Shown one piece after another: positions 19,244 through 27,555 of a DNA stretch of 47,501 nt. The notes beneath the pieces are model-generated. The model searched no databases, was not told the origin of the DNA, and was given only the letters and a program-made list of their open reading frames with translations. The stretch is from NCBI RefSeq assembly GCF_001678475.1, contig NZ_JTJR01000047.1:1-47501 (forward strand), given 5' to 3'. The translations under genes and the position numbers were made by a program. This DNA comes from Gallibacterium genomosp. 3 (GTDB lineage: Bacteria; Pseudomonadota; Gammaproteobacteria; Enterobacterales; Pasteurellaceae). Position 1 is the stretch's first letter. Each line of letters starts with the position of its first letter.

Positions 19244-19275
19244 TAAAAAACCGCATCATCTGATGCGGTTCTTTC
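19244..19275 (-). terminator. Terminator downstream of yccA
   Basis: AACCGCATCA and TGATGCGGTT form a 10-bp stem with a 2-nt loop at 19249-19270, with T-runs on both sides. It separates yccA from tusE. Confidence 0.85.
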
Positions 19276-19300
19276 ATTTTTATCGTTACTTCATTGATGA

Positions 19301-19963
19301 TTAATCACGGCTTGCCGATAAGATATTCAACAAGCTTACAAAGATATTATAAAGTGACACGTAAATACTTACAGTCGCACGAATATAGTTTGTTTCACCA
19401 CCATGAATAATGTTACTGGTTTCTAATAAGATTGCACCACTTGAGAATACGATAAATAACGCACTAATTGCTAAATGTAATGCTGGAATATTTAAAAATA
19501 GACTTGCAATCACACCTACGACTAACACAATAAATAAAGAGAACATCATTCCAGCAATGAAAGACATATCTTTTTTCGTGGTTAAGACATAAGCAGAACA
19601 AGCAAAAAAGACTAATGCTGTACCAGCTAATGCAGTAACAACAACATCACCTAGCCCTTGACTAACATAAATATTCAAAATCGGTCCTAAGGTATAGCCT
19701 AAAAAGCCAGTAAAAGCGAATGTTGCTAAAATGCCAAGCCCACTATTAGCCAATTTATATGTTAAAAAGAGTAAACCATAAAAACCGACTAACATTACAA
19801 TTAATCCCGGATAAGGAAGATTAAATGCCATTGATAAATAAGCAGTAAATGCAGAAAAAGCAATGGTTAATGCTAATAAAAAGTAAGTATTACGTAATAC
19901 ACGATTCGTACTTAGTATGGAAGTTGAACTTTCTCGAGTATCGACAACAATTTTTGGTTGCAT
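19301..19963 (-). CDS. yccA: YccA, Bax inhibitor-1 family membrane protein
   Basis: The 220-residue protein has seven membrane helices from about residue 25 and ends in the family tail ([19 protein letters not shown]). YccA of E. coli is a substrate and modulator of the FtsH protease in the inner membrane, protecting SecY from degradation. The gene has its own terminator and a 200-nt upstream gap before tRNA-Ser, as in E. coli where yccA and serT are neighbours. GGAG before the ATG (GGAGACTTACC) supports the start. It is intact. Confidence 0.93.
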   Translation of the reverse strand: MQPKIVVDTRESSTSILSTNRVLRNTYFLLALTIAFSAFTAYLSMAFNLPYPGLIVMLVGFYGLLFLTYKLANSGLGILATFAFTGFLGYTLGPILNIYVSQGLGDVVVTALAGTALVFFACSAYVLTTKKDMSFIAGMMFSLFIVLVVGVIASLFLNIPALHLAISALFIVFSSGAILLETSNIIHGGETNYIRATVSIYVSLYNIFVSLLNILSASRD

Positions 19964-20173
19964 AAGGTAAGTCTCCTAATTAACAAAATAACTCAATAAC
20001 GGTAATAATTTATACTGACAATGTCAATAATAACGGCGATAAAAAGCCTAAAAAGTGTAAAAAAACAACATAAGGCTTAAAAAGTAAGCTATTGCATTAA
20101 AATTTCAATTTTTTTATTTACTGCAAGATCAAACTATACTATATTGCACACCGCTGAAAACAACCAGCTCTGC

Positions 20174-20263
20174 GGAGGAATGGTCGAGTGGTTGAAGGCA
20201 CCGGTCTTGAAAACCGGCGAGGATTTACGTCCTCCGTGAGTTCGAATCTCACTTCCTCCGCCA
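20174..20263 (+). tRNA. serT: tRNA-Ser(UGA)
   Basis: The 90-nt sequence folds as a class II tRNA: acceptor GGAGGAA pairs with TTCCTCC, discriminator G, encoded CCA at 20261-20263. The anticodon loop CTTGAAA has UGA at 20208-20210, a long variable arm follows (GGATTTACGTCC) and the T-loop is TTCGAAT. It decodes UCA and UCG/UCU-type serine codons. A TATACT box lies about 40 nt upstream. Its place beside yccA is conserved with E. coli serT. Confidence 0.97.
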
Positions 20264-20394
20264 TCAACTCTATTTTTATCCCTCTCTATATTTCATTTTT
20301 TCTTAGAGTTATAAAGTAGTATTTCCATAGATATTTTTATCTTATTGATTTATAAAAAATTTTATTTATTATAAATTCATTTTTACAAAATAAA

Positions 20395-20493
20395 TTGCAA
20401 TACTAATCTACATTAGTATAGAATGTTTGGAAATGGATTGGAGGGTTCTCTGGTCGGCGTAAAGCTCCTGTATTCGGGGGCTTTTCGCTTTTT
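20395..20493 (+). ncRNA. Candidate short transcript: promoter, palindromic operator and terminator
   Basis: TTGCAA (20395-20400) and TAGAAT (20419-20424), 18 nt apart, form a plausible promoter. The spacer holds a perfect 8-bp inverted repeat ATACTAAT-CTAC-ATTAGTAT (20400-20419). A terminator hairpin AAAGCTCC / GGGGGCTTT with a T-run ends at about 20493. The implied RNA is about 60 nt. It contains only a 9-codon ORF (MDWRVLWSA, 20433-20462) that stops at the hairpin. It could be a small RNA, a leader peptide unit or a phage remnant. The rest of 20264-20394 is AT-rich with nothing recognised. Confidence 0.35.
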
Positions 20494-21294
20494 AAGGATA
20501 AACTTTTAACCCATAATCATAATAATGACATCCAAGATTACAGCTATCTTTATAATAAAATTTTTTCTCTAAAATTCTAAAAGCTCTATTTTCGACCATT
20601 TGGTTATCTATTAACTTCCTGCCTATAGGTCGTGCAACAAGATCTGCTATTTGTAGCCCCGTTGAATTAGTTTGTTTTGATTTAATCAGAACTTCAAAAG
20701 GAAATACAACATTAAACCTATTGATTCCAGAGCAGATCCTTCTAAATTCAAGCTCTAACTCTTTATCCTCTTTTTCTCCTCTTGCCTCAAAAACCATAAA
20801 AGTTTTCCTATTATGCTGATTTTTCTCACTTAAAAATGAATATAATTGTTCCAAGCAAAACTTCAACGCTATGTGGTAAGCATTCTGATTAGATTTCCCT
20901 AATGACAACTTATCTTTTTTGATCGCTGTTGCAATTAGAACAAATTTACTCTCATCCAAAATATCTGATAGTTCTAATATAAACTCTTCTTCTATCTTCT
21001 TATTTTTAAATGTGAATGGTGTAATTTTCTTCCTAACCTCAATTCATGCAGAATAATCATATCGTGCCCAAAATACTTAAATTTAAAATTTTGAATTCTA
21101 GGAACAAGATTTTTGGCATAATTCTTTTTATAAAAAATACAAAAAGCTAAGATAAATATAGGATAACCAACATCAATCTTAGTCAAATTAGAATCACCGC
21201 TTTCATCTACATAAACAATATAATTACTAAACTCGCTCATTTGACTAACTTGTTTAGAAAATAGTGGAAGCTCTGGTTGCTTAGTGGCAGTCAT
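20492..21294 (-). pseudogene. DUF3800 protein, frameshifted
   Basis: The N-terminal part (21294 down to about 21042) carries the DUF3800 signature YVDESGD and continues through FKYFGHDMIILHE. The frame then slips: the correct continuation EVRKKITPFTFKNKKIEEEF is in another frame and runs on without a break to the stop at 20492, through LQIADLVARPIGR, the usual C-terminal acidic/arginine motif. Between HE and EVRKK only two bases (21041-21042) remain where a codon is expected, so one base has been lost. DUF3800 proteins have an RNase H-like fold, are common in mobile DNA and are of uncertain function. It lies just past a tRNA, a usual insertion spot. Confidence 0.85.
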
Positions 21295-21368
21295 AATTTG
21301 TTCCTTGAAGAGAAATTCATATATTTCTCTTACTATAAAAAAGAATCAGATTTTTGCAAAATATTAAC

Positions 21369-21935
21369 TTATTCCTCACAAACCAATTCTTCCTCTAACT
21401 CATCTGCCATTGCTGCTAATAAATCACGGCAAAGTTGAGCTAGGCTACGATAAAAGCCTGTTTTAGCGTGGGCTTCGACTTGCCCCAAAAAGCGCCCCAT
21501 ACAAGGCAATAAAAAAGTTTGGAAAAACGCTTGTTGTGCAGTTAAAGACCCTGTTTGATCTTCAATCCAAGAAGCAGTTAATAACAATAAAGCGATATGA
21601 TCTGGATTTTCTAACGCAGGCATTGCTCGTTCTTGTCTAAATTGCACAAAATCCGCTACCGCAATATCATAATCTGATAAATGAAAATCAACTGACTCTT
21701 GTAAATGCTGATAATCTTCAGCTAATTGTTCGATTATCCAATTAGACTGTAAATTCATCATCGCCACTTCGCTTTGTTGATCCAACACCAAAGCCCAAAC
21801 TGATCTTACTCCACCCTGTTTGATCCACTGTAAAGCGGGAGTTAATACTGAATCCTGCGGTTGGCGATAAAATAGATTTCCAAAAAGACGACAAATTAAA
21901 GAAAAGTTATTAATTTCAATAGGTTGTTCACTCAT
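21369..21935 (-). CDS. TorD/DmsD-family redox enzyme maturation chaperone
   Basis: The all-helical 188-residue protein has the family hallmark ExPDH as LENPDHIALL (E109, D112, H113). Members bind the twin-arginine signal of molybdoenzymes such as DmsA or TorA and hold them until cofactor insertion. Its substrate enzyme is not in the window, so it is an orphan here. It is flanked by the frameshifted DUF3800 gene and by the divergent nfo. The C-terminus is strongly acidic (ADELEEELVCEE). The start at 21935 is the natural one but the ribosome site is weak. Confidence 0.85.
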   Translation of the reverse strand: MSEQPIEINNFSLICRLFGNLFYRQPQDSVLTPALQWIKQGGVRSVWALVLDQQSEVAMMNLQSNWIIEQLAEDYQHLQESVDFHLSDYDIAVADFVQFRQERAMPALENPDHIALLLLTASWIEDQTGSLTAQQAFFQTFLLPCMGRFLGQVEAHAKTGFYRSLAQLCRDLLAAMADELEEELVCEE

Positions 21936-22033
21936 ATATTTTAGCTATCTTAGTAATCATTAATAAATTATGAAGAAAGTGGCTAAGTTTACTATAATTC
22001 TCATTTTTCAATAAATCATTTTTAGGAGAAACA

Positions 22034-22879
22034 ATGAAATATATTGGTGCTCACGTTAGTGCATCTGGTGGCGTAGAAAATGCTGTGTTACGTGCAGTAG
22101 AAATTAATGCCAATGCCTTTGCTCTATTTACAAAAAATCAACGCCAATGGAAAGCGCCTGCTTTAAGCCAAGAAAGTATCAAAAAATTTAGAACATTTTG
22201 TGAGAAATATCAGTTTTCATCAGATCAAATTTTGCCACATGATAGCTATTTAATTAATTTAGGCAATCCTACTGCCGAAGGGTTAGAAAAATCACGAACC
22301 GCTTTTATTGATGAAATGCAACGCTGTGATCAACTTGGTTTAAAACTACTGAATTTTCACCCTGGTAGCCATTTACAACAAATTGATGAACTCAGCTGTT
22401 TAAAACGTATTGCTGAATCAATTAATATTGCCCTAGACACAGTACCAAATGTCGTTGCAGTAATTGAAAATACTGCTGGTCAAGGCTCAAATTTAGGTTG
22501 GAAATTTGAACATTTAGCAGAAATCATTGCCCATGTTGAAAATAAAGAGCGTGTTGGCGTCTGTTTAGACACTTGCCATACTTTCTCTGCTGGCTATGAT
22601 CTCTCATCGCTTGATGCTTGTGAACAAACTTTTACCCAATTTGCCAATATTGTCGGTTTTCAATTTCTCCGTGGTATGCATCTCAATGGTTCTAAAACCC
22701 CATTAGGTAGCCGTGTTGATCGTCATGATTGTTTACAAGCTGGAACGATTGGCACAGCTGTATTTTCATATATTATGAATGACTCTCGTTTTGATAATAT
22801 TCCAATGATTCTAGAAACAATTAACCCTGACATTTGGAAAGATGAAATTTCTTGGCTACGTTTGTTAGAAAATTGTTAA
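22034..22879 (+). CDS. nfo: Endonuclease IV (AP endonuclease)
   Basis: The 281-residue TIM-barrel enzyme cuts DNA at abasic sites using three zinc ions. Conserved ligand-bearing segments are all present: [11 protein letters not shown] (near 75), NFHPGSH (near 111), [13 protein letters not shown] (near 146), [16 protein letters not shown] (near 176), [16 protein letters not shown] (near 216) and the ILETINPD glutamate near 262. Length is that of E. coli Nfo. TAGGAGA precedes the ATG by 7 nt. It is divergent from the torD-like gene. A weak hairpin (ACTAG/CTAGT, 22948-22961) with a T-run follows. Confidence 0.97.
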   Translation: MKYIGAHVSASGGVENAVLRAVEINANAFALFTKNQRQWKAPALSQESIKKFRTFCEKYQFSSDQILPHDSYLINLGNPTAEGLEKSRTAFIDEMQRCDQLGLKLLNFHPGSHLQQIDELSCLKRIAESINIALDTVPNVVAVIENTAGQGSNLGWKFEHLAEIIAHVENKERVGVCLDTCHTFSAGYDLSSLDACEQTFTQFANIVGFQFLRGMHLNGSKTPLGSRVDRHDCLQAGTIGTAVFSYIMNDSRFDNIPMILETINPDIWKDEISWLRLLENC

Positions 22880-23014
22880 AAATCCAGTTTAAACATTGAA
22901 CAAACTCACAAAAATAAGCTTTAATTACTATTTTTTATCAAAAATAACTAGCCAGGCTAGTGCTTTTTCGGTAGGATGTTGTCATTTTTATATTTAATTT
23001 TTTATTGTTGAGTC

Positions 23015-23521
23015 ATGTTTTATCGAGTTATTGTACTAATATGTTTCTTATTTCTGACAGCATGTAGTAACTTATCTACTACGCAAACAGCTGCTACACA
23101 TTCTGATGTAAATTATCCAATTGGTGAATTAATTTTAAAAACAAACGCTACCGAACATAAAATTATTAATAAAAAACTCAATAATTTCTATCAAGAATGG
23201 GCTGGAGTTCGTTACAAACTTGGTGGTAGCACTAAAAGCGGTATTGATTGTTCAGCATTTGTACAAACTGCATTTGCAGAAAAATTCCATATTAGTCTTC
23301 CTCGTAGCACATCAGAACAAAAATCTTTAGGTCGTCAAATCCAGAAAAATCAATTAAAACAGGGGGATTTGGTTTTCTTTAGAAAAAATCGTCATGTTGG
23401 GATTTATCTAGGAGGCAATTTATTTATTCACTCTAGTACTAGCCAAGGTGTAACTATTAGTTCTTTAAATGAAAATTATTGGTCTAGAACTTATACACAA
23501 TCTCGTAGAATCCTTGATTAG
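23015..23521 (+). CDS. mepS: NlpC/P60 lipoprotein endopeptidase (MepS/Spr-like)
   Basis: The 168-residue outer-membrane lipoprotein has a lipobox FLTAC with lipidated C17 and a NlpC/P60 domain. The catalytic residues are C79 (GIDCSAFVQ), H127 (RHVGIY) and H139 (FIHSS). MepS of E. coli cuts the D-Ala-mDAP cross-links of peptidoglycan so that new strands can be inserted. Length, the LGGSTKSGIDCS segment and the LPRSTSEQ segment match MepS closely. It is monocistronic with a strong terminator at 23570-23605. Confidence 0.92.
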   Translation: MFYRVIVLICFLFLTACSNLSTTQTAATHSDVNYPIGELILKTNATEHKIINKKLNNFYQEWAGVRYKLGGSTKSGIDCSAFVQTAFAEKFHISLPRSTSEQKSLGRQIQKNQLKQGDLVFFRKNRHVGIYLGGNLFIHSSTSQGVTISSLNENYWSRTYTQSRRILD

Positions 23522-23569
23522 TTGATTTTTCTGATAGAAATATGTCTCCTTTAGATATTTAGATTACTA

Positions 23570-23605
23570 ATAAACCTACGATTTTTATCGTAGGTTTATT
23601 TTTCC
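23570..23605 (+). terminator. Terminator after mepS
   Basis: AAACCTACGAT and ATCGTAGGTTT form an 11-bp perfect stem with a 4-nt T loop, followed by ATTTTTCC. Confidence 0.85.
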
Positions 23606-24110
23606 ACAATAATATGCACTATCTATGTACACAGATAAAATGTGTATCTTTATGCCTTAATAAGGTATGTCCGTGTATAGGATACTCTTAAGGCTATATC
23701 ATACAATAGAGCACCAAAATAAATTTAAATCAATGCTGATGAAATAGGAATAAAATTACAGTTTAGTTTCAACATATTCGCAAGGAATTGAGATATCACA
23801 ACAACAAATTGCAACAACTTTAAATATTAAGCCCCCTCAGTTATTGTTTTAGAAAAACATTCACCATCCTAAAAAATATTATGTGGAAAGTAATAAGAAG
23901 TGTTTTAAACTTATCACCATTAAAAAACTATCACTTTCCATCTATAAATGTAGAAAATCAATTCAAATTTAGCCTCTATTCCTCTCTTATAAAAAGCATA
24001 ATAGATAAAATGATTGATCCTAATTAGGATCAACTGCTTGTACTATTTTAGTAGACTTCTTTCTTGTAATTACTTTCTTATTTTTCTAAAGGAAATAACA
24101 ATTTATTAAG
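23606..24110. other. Gene-free AT-rich stretch with a 20-bp palindrome
   Basis: No intact gene is seen. A short open frame on the plus strand around 23765-23850 ends ISQQQIATTLNIKPPQLLF, which looks like part of a helix-turn-helix but lacks a start. A perfect 20-bp palindrome built on GATCCTAATTAGGATC lies at 24014-24033, followed by TACTATTTTAGTA. The stretch looks like decayed mobile or phage DNA (inference). Confidence 0.4.
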
Positions 24111-24297
24111 TCATAGTAAAAGATAATACTTACTCTCTAGTTTAGGTACATTAACATCCAATAACGCTAAATTTAAACGTAAAATCTCTTTCATTTTCTG
24201 ATTTGCTTCTAGTGATGACATTAATGTTCTTATAAACTTTTGCTGACTAGCAATAGAAAGTTGAATTAAGTCATTTTTCTATGCTGTCTTTTATCAT
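24111..24297 (-). pseudogene. Small frameshifted gene (about 61 aa)
   Basis: TAGGAGATATATTG precedes an ATG at 24295-24297 with good spacing. The frame MIKDSIEK then hits TGA, but removing one base from the A5 run (24274-24278 on the plus strand) restores a 61-residue reading. It runs NDLIQLSIASQQKFIRTL, then SSLEANQKMKEILRLNLALLDVNVPKLESK, to the stop at 24111. The restored product is a helical, coiled-coil-like peptide of no known family. It may be a decayed gene or one switched by slippage in the short A tract; five As is short for phase variation. Confidence 0.45.
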
Positions 24298-24375
24298 CAA
24301 TATATCTCCTATCTATTCTGAAATGAGCATACAGTAAATATCATTTAACCTTATTTTCCTCTTTATTTTAGCCAT

Positions 24376-24408
24376 AAAAAAACACCTCAGCAGAACTGAA
24401 GTGTTTTT
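24376..24408 (-). terminator. Terminator after the downstream porin gene
   Basis: AAAACAC-TCAG and CTGA-GTGTTTT form a stem of about 12 bp with one mismatch and a 5-nt loop, 20-55 nt past the porin stop, with T-runs at both ends. Confidence 0.75.
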
Positions 24409-24430
24409 AATGACTAACTAAATTGTGAGA

Positions 24431-25462
24431 TTAGAAATAAACACGTAAACCTAAACCAATTTGGTTATCTCTATCTTTGTTATTATCTTGATCTTTAGAT
24501 TGGAATGTACCAGCTTCTAAATAAGTGACTACATTTTTAGTTAATTCATAGTCTGTACCAAGAATAAAGTTGTGTGCTTTTTCATATTGAGATTTATCAT
24601 ATGAAGTAGATTTTACATATTGATACTCACCATATACAGAAGCATTTTCTAAATAGTTATATTTTAAACCTAATTCTAATGCACGTACTTTATTGAATCC
24701 ATCTACATCAACTTGATTTGTTAATTTACTTTGAGAATAATCAACTGCTACCGCAAATGGACCTGATGCTAATTCAGCACCAACAATAAATGCATTTTTG
24801 TTATAATCTGCTGCAATAGTATTTGAATTAGTATCTCTCACAAAAGTTTTAACTTTTGAAAAACCACCATTTAAAGTTAAGGTAGTATCATTAGCCACTT
24901 CAGCAGTATAGAATAATGCGCCACCCCAACCTTTTTCATTTTGCTCATTAGCAGAGTTTTTCACAGCTCCACCAAAGAAATAGTCTAAACCGAAGCTAAA
25001 GCCATTCCATTCAGCACTACGGAATTTAATTGCTTTATTACTATGGGTATTAGTCTGATTTACATCACCTAAATCATAAGTATAATCAGAAATACCTAAA
25101 TCATCTAAGTTGGTATCTTGGCGACCAAAAGTTAATGTACCAATATCATCTTTTGCAAAACCTGCATAAAGATTATATGCATATGCACTACCATCTTTCT
25201 CTTCTTCATTAGAAACATCATTAAAACGAACTTCAATGTTTCCTAATGCGCTATAACCATTTCCTAACTCATGTGTTGCTTGAGCAGAAAGGCGAGAATC
25301 ACCATATTTAAGGTCACTACGTTCATTTTTATTTTTGCTTAATACTAAACGAACTTGACCACCAACTTCTACTTTAGTACCGTCTTGGTTATAAACTACT
25401 GCTGCGTTTGCAGAAGTTGCTGCTAATGCTGCTACTGCTACTGCGACTAATGTTTTTTTCAT
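24431..25462 (-). CDS. OmpP2/OmpH-type general porin, copy 1
   Basis: The 343-residue outer-membrane porin has a signal peptide MKKTLVAVAVAALAATSANA (cut after residue 20), the mature start AVVYNQDGTKVEVGGQ, alternating amphipathic strands throughout and the terminal phenylalanine (GLRVYF) needed for barrel assembly. The FGRQDTNLDDLGISDYTYDLGDV segment (about 117-140) matches the constriction loop of the Pasteurellaceae P2/OmpH family. It is 241 nt downstream of a close paralogue. The upstream gap holds CTTAAAAATTTTTAAG (25474-25489), which overlaps the ribosome site, and AAGTTCAGTGAACTT (25493-25507). These could form a leader hairpin affecting translation (inference). Confidence 0.93.
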   Translation of the reverse strand: MKKTLVAVAVAALAATSANAAVVYNQDGTKVEVGGQVRLVLSKNKNERSDLKYGDSRLSAQATHELGNGYSALGNIEVRFNDVSNEEEKDGSAYAYNLYAGFAKDDIGTLTFGRQDTNLDDLGISDYTYDLGDVNQTNTHSNKAIKFRSAEWNGFSFGLDYFFGGAVKNSANEQNEKGWGGALFYTAEVANDTTLTLNGGFSKVKTFVRDTNSNTIAADYNKNAFIVGAELASGPFAVAVDYSQSKLTNQVDVDGFNKVRALELGLKYNYLENASVYGEYQYVKSTSYDKSQYEKAHNFILGTDYELTKNVVTYLEAGTFQSKDQDNNKDRDNQIGLGLRVYF

Positions 25463-25646
25463 GATAAATACCTCTTAAAAATTTTTAAGTTTAAGTTCAG
25501 TGAACTTTTTTCTGAAACGCTGGTCTAATAGCCGTCATTTCGAGCAAAAATCCTACGCTAACTCTTTTTGATAATCAATCTTTATTTATTATTCAAGAAT
25601 AAAAAATAAACAGAAAATACATTAAATGTTCTTTTTTTAAACAATA

Positions 25647-25676
25647 AAAGTCTTCAACTTATTAAGTTGAAGACTT
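25647..25676 (-). terminator. Terminator after the upstream porin gene
   Basis: AAGTCTTCAACTT and AAGTTGAAGACTT form a 13-bp perfect stem with a 3-nt loop, 28 nt past the porin stop. On the minus strand it runs into TTATTGTTTAAAAAAAG. It suggests the two porins are separate transcripts. Confidence 0.8.
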
Positions 25677-25703
25677 TATCTACACAAGTTTTACCAATTC
25701 AGA

Positions 25704-26720
25704 TTAGAATAATACGCGTAAACCTACACGAAACTTATTATCTCTCTCTGTTGTACCACTTGCATATTTAGTATTCTCCGTGCTTCCTTCAACATAGGTA
25801 ATGACATTTTTAGTTAATTTATAATCTGTACCTAAAACAAAACGATTTGCCTTAGATACTGTCTCCCCCTCTGAAAGTTCTTTTGCAAATCTATATTGCG
25901 CATAAACTTTCGCATTATCTAAATATTGATATTTAACACCAACACCTAAACGTTTTTCTTTTTCATCTACAATTTTTTGCTCGCTATAATCAACACCTAA
26001 TGCAAAAGGACCAGATGCTAACTCAACACCAACTAAATAAGCTTTTTCTTTATAAGGACCTTCAGGTGCGGTAGTACTTGTATTACCGTGTTTTACTTGC
26101 GAATATCCAGCTTCTAAATTTAATTTTGTATCTGCTGCAAGTTCTGTTGTATAAAATGCAGATACACCAAAACCAGACTTATCATTATAACGGTTTTGAG
26201 TTGCCTCATCTCCATTATATGGGTTACCAAAGAAATAATCTAAACCAAATTGGAAGCCAGCAAAATCAGCACTACGGAAACGGATGTCTTTATTAACTTC
26301 AGTAGTTAATAAACCATTTACGTTACCTAAATCATAGGTATAATCTGATACACCCACATCATCAAGATTTGTTAATTGGCGTCCGAATGTAATTTGACCA
26401 ACACCATCTTTTGCAAACCCTGCATAAATACGTTTAACATACGCGTTACCATCTTTTTGTTTTTCATTAGCAACATCATCAAAACGAACTTCAATATTTG
26501 CTAATGCACTAAAACCATCACCTAAATCATGAGTTGCTTTTGCTACAATACGTGATGAACCATATTTTAAATCTGCACGTTCATGTTTATCTTTAGCAAG
26601 TAATAAACGAAGTTGTCCGCCAACTTCTACTTTAGTACCATCTTGGTTATAAACTACTGCTGCGTTTGCAGAAGTTGCTGCTAATGCAGCTACTGCTACT
26701 GCGACTAATGTTTTTTTCAT
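25704..26720 (-). CDS. OmpP2/OmpH-type general porin, copy 2
   Basis: The 338-residue porin is the tandem paralogue of the preceding entry. The first 36 residues (signal peptide plus VVYNQDGTKVEVGGQ) are identical except for one residue at the edge, and the DNA here is almost identical as well. The rest diverges, most in segments that would be surface loops (for example NPYNGDEATQNRYNDKS and STTAPEGPYKE). It ends GLRVLF. I chose ATG 26718-26720 because AGAGGTG is about 8 nt upstream and copy 1 starts there; an in-frame ATG three codons earlier is less likely. The long AT-rich upstream region has a promoter and CRP-type sites. Confidence 0.93.
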   Translation of the reverse strand: MKKTLVAVAVAALAATSANAAVVYNQDGTKVEVGGQLRLLLAKDKHERADLKYGSSRIVAKATHDLGDGFSALANIEVRFDDVANEKQKDGNAYVKRIYAGFAKDGVGQITFGRQLTNLDDVGVSDYTYDLGNVNGLLTTEVNKDIRFRSADFAGFQFGLDYFFGNPYNGDEATQNRYNDKSGFGVSAFYTTELAADTKLNLEAGYSQVKHGNTSTTAPEGPYKEKAYLVGVELASGPFALGVDYSEQKIVDEKEKRLGVGVKYQYLDNAKVYAQYRFAKELSEGETVSKANRFVLGTDYKLTKNVITYVEGSTENTKYASGTTERDNKFRVGLRVLF

Positions 26721-26776
26721 AATTGACACCTCTGTGTTAAGTGATGTTATTTAACAGTAAGCCATTAAATAACTGG

Positions 26777-26804
26777 ATTATGCTGAACAATCTAGATTGC
26801 TCAA
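26777..26804 (-). promoter_or_regulatory. Porin promoter with palindromic spacer
   Basis: On the minus strand TTGAGC (26799-26804) and CATAAT (26777-26782) are 16 nt apart, about 55-80 nt before the porin start. The spacer contains the 12-bp perfect palindrome CAATCTAGATTG (26788-26799), extendable to 18 bp with one mismatch, a likely operator. Confidence 0.5.
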
Positions 26805-27060
26805 CGATTACTCATTTCAAAATGAAATATACAAGCTTTCCAAATTCTGTCAATTTTTTCACAAACTTACGGAACTTTTTATAAAATCATTATATTTCAA
26901 TAACTTGAGAAAAATTCCATTATTTACTTTCATTTGAAAAATAACATCAAAAAAAGTAACACATGTTACAATATACTTTAATTATATGATATATATGTAT
27001 TTTTATTAAATATGCTATAAAAACTAAAAGTTCCAAATTTTTTGAATCAATTTTAAATTT

Positions 27061-27076
27061 TGTGAACCATATCACA
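27061..27076. promoter_or_regulatory. CRP-type site, perfect TGTGA-N6-TCACA
   Basis: TGTGAACCATATCACA matches both half-sites of the CRP consensus. It lies about 340 bp before the porin start, and the only downstream gene on either side that could use it is the porin. Confidence 0.65.
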
Positions 27077-27158
27077 ATAAAAAATATCAAAATTCATTTT
27101 TCAGCCAACTTATTCCCTAATAACTTACTTTTTACTTCTTTCTATATTGAGATAAATT

Positions 27159-27174
27159 TGTGATCTAACTCACT
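27159..27174. promoter_or_regulatory. Second CRP-type site
   Basis: TGTGATCTAACTCACT fits TGTGA-N6-TCACA at nine of ten half-site bases, 98 bp from the first site. The pair suggests cAMP control of porin expression. Confidence 0.55.
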
Positions 27175-27508
27175 TTTTTAAATTAGCCTGTTCATTTTTT
27201 ATCAAAATATTTCTAAATTAGAATTGTTCTTATCTTAATCAAAATGCCTATTTATTACTCTATCTTCAATAAACAATTATTCATTAACTTTTGATTTCTT
27301 CTTTAAATATCAATACCAATTTTTATATCACCCTAAAATATGATCAAATTAACAAAACTGGTTAATAACAAAAAACTATCAAAAATGACAGGCTAATTTG
27401 ATGATAAAATTCTGTTATTCCTAATCTTATAATCCAGTGAATAACGTAATTACCTGAAACCATTTATTGATATATGAAAAATAATCTGAAATTAGATGTA
27501 TTAATAGT

Positions 27509-27534
27509 AATAACCTAGAATTTTCTAGGCTATT
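27509..27534 (-). terminator. Terminator after the mltB-like gene
   Basis: AATA-CCTAGAA and TTCTAGG-TATT form a stem of about 11 bp with one mismatch and a 2-nt loop, about 22 nt past the stop. The T-tract is weak. It is the first terminator-like hairpin seen after wzz in the whole minus-strand run. Confidence 0.5.
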
Positions 27535-27555
27535 GATATAAATAAAATAGAAAAA

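Larger units (their letters stand above)
26721..27508. other. Long AT-rich upstream region of the porin genes
   Basis: No gene is seen in these nearly 800 bases on either strand. Recognisable content is a promoter at 26777-26804 and two CRP-type sites at 27061 and 27159. There is also a TTAAC / GTTAA inverted pair near 27351-27367. Composition is unusually A+T-rich even for this window. Confidence 0.6.

Noticed and set aside
24014-24050. Palindrome and following TACTATTTTAGTA as a terminator
   Set aside because: No T-run follows on either strand and no gene ends nearby, so an operator or recombination site is more likely.
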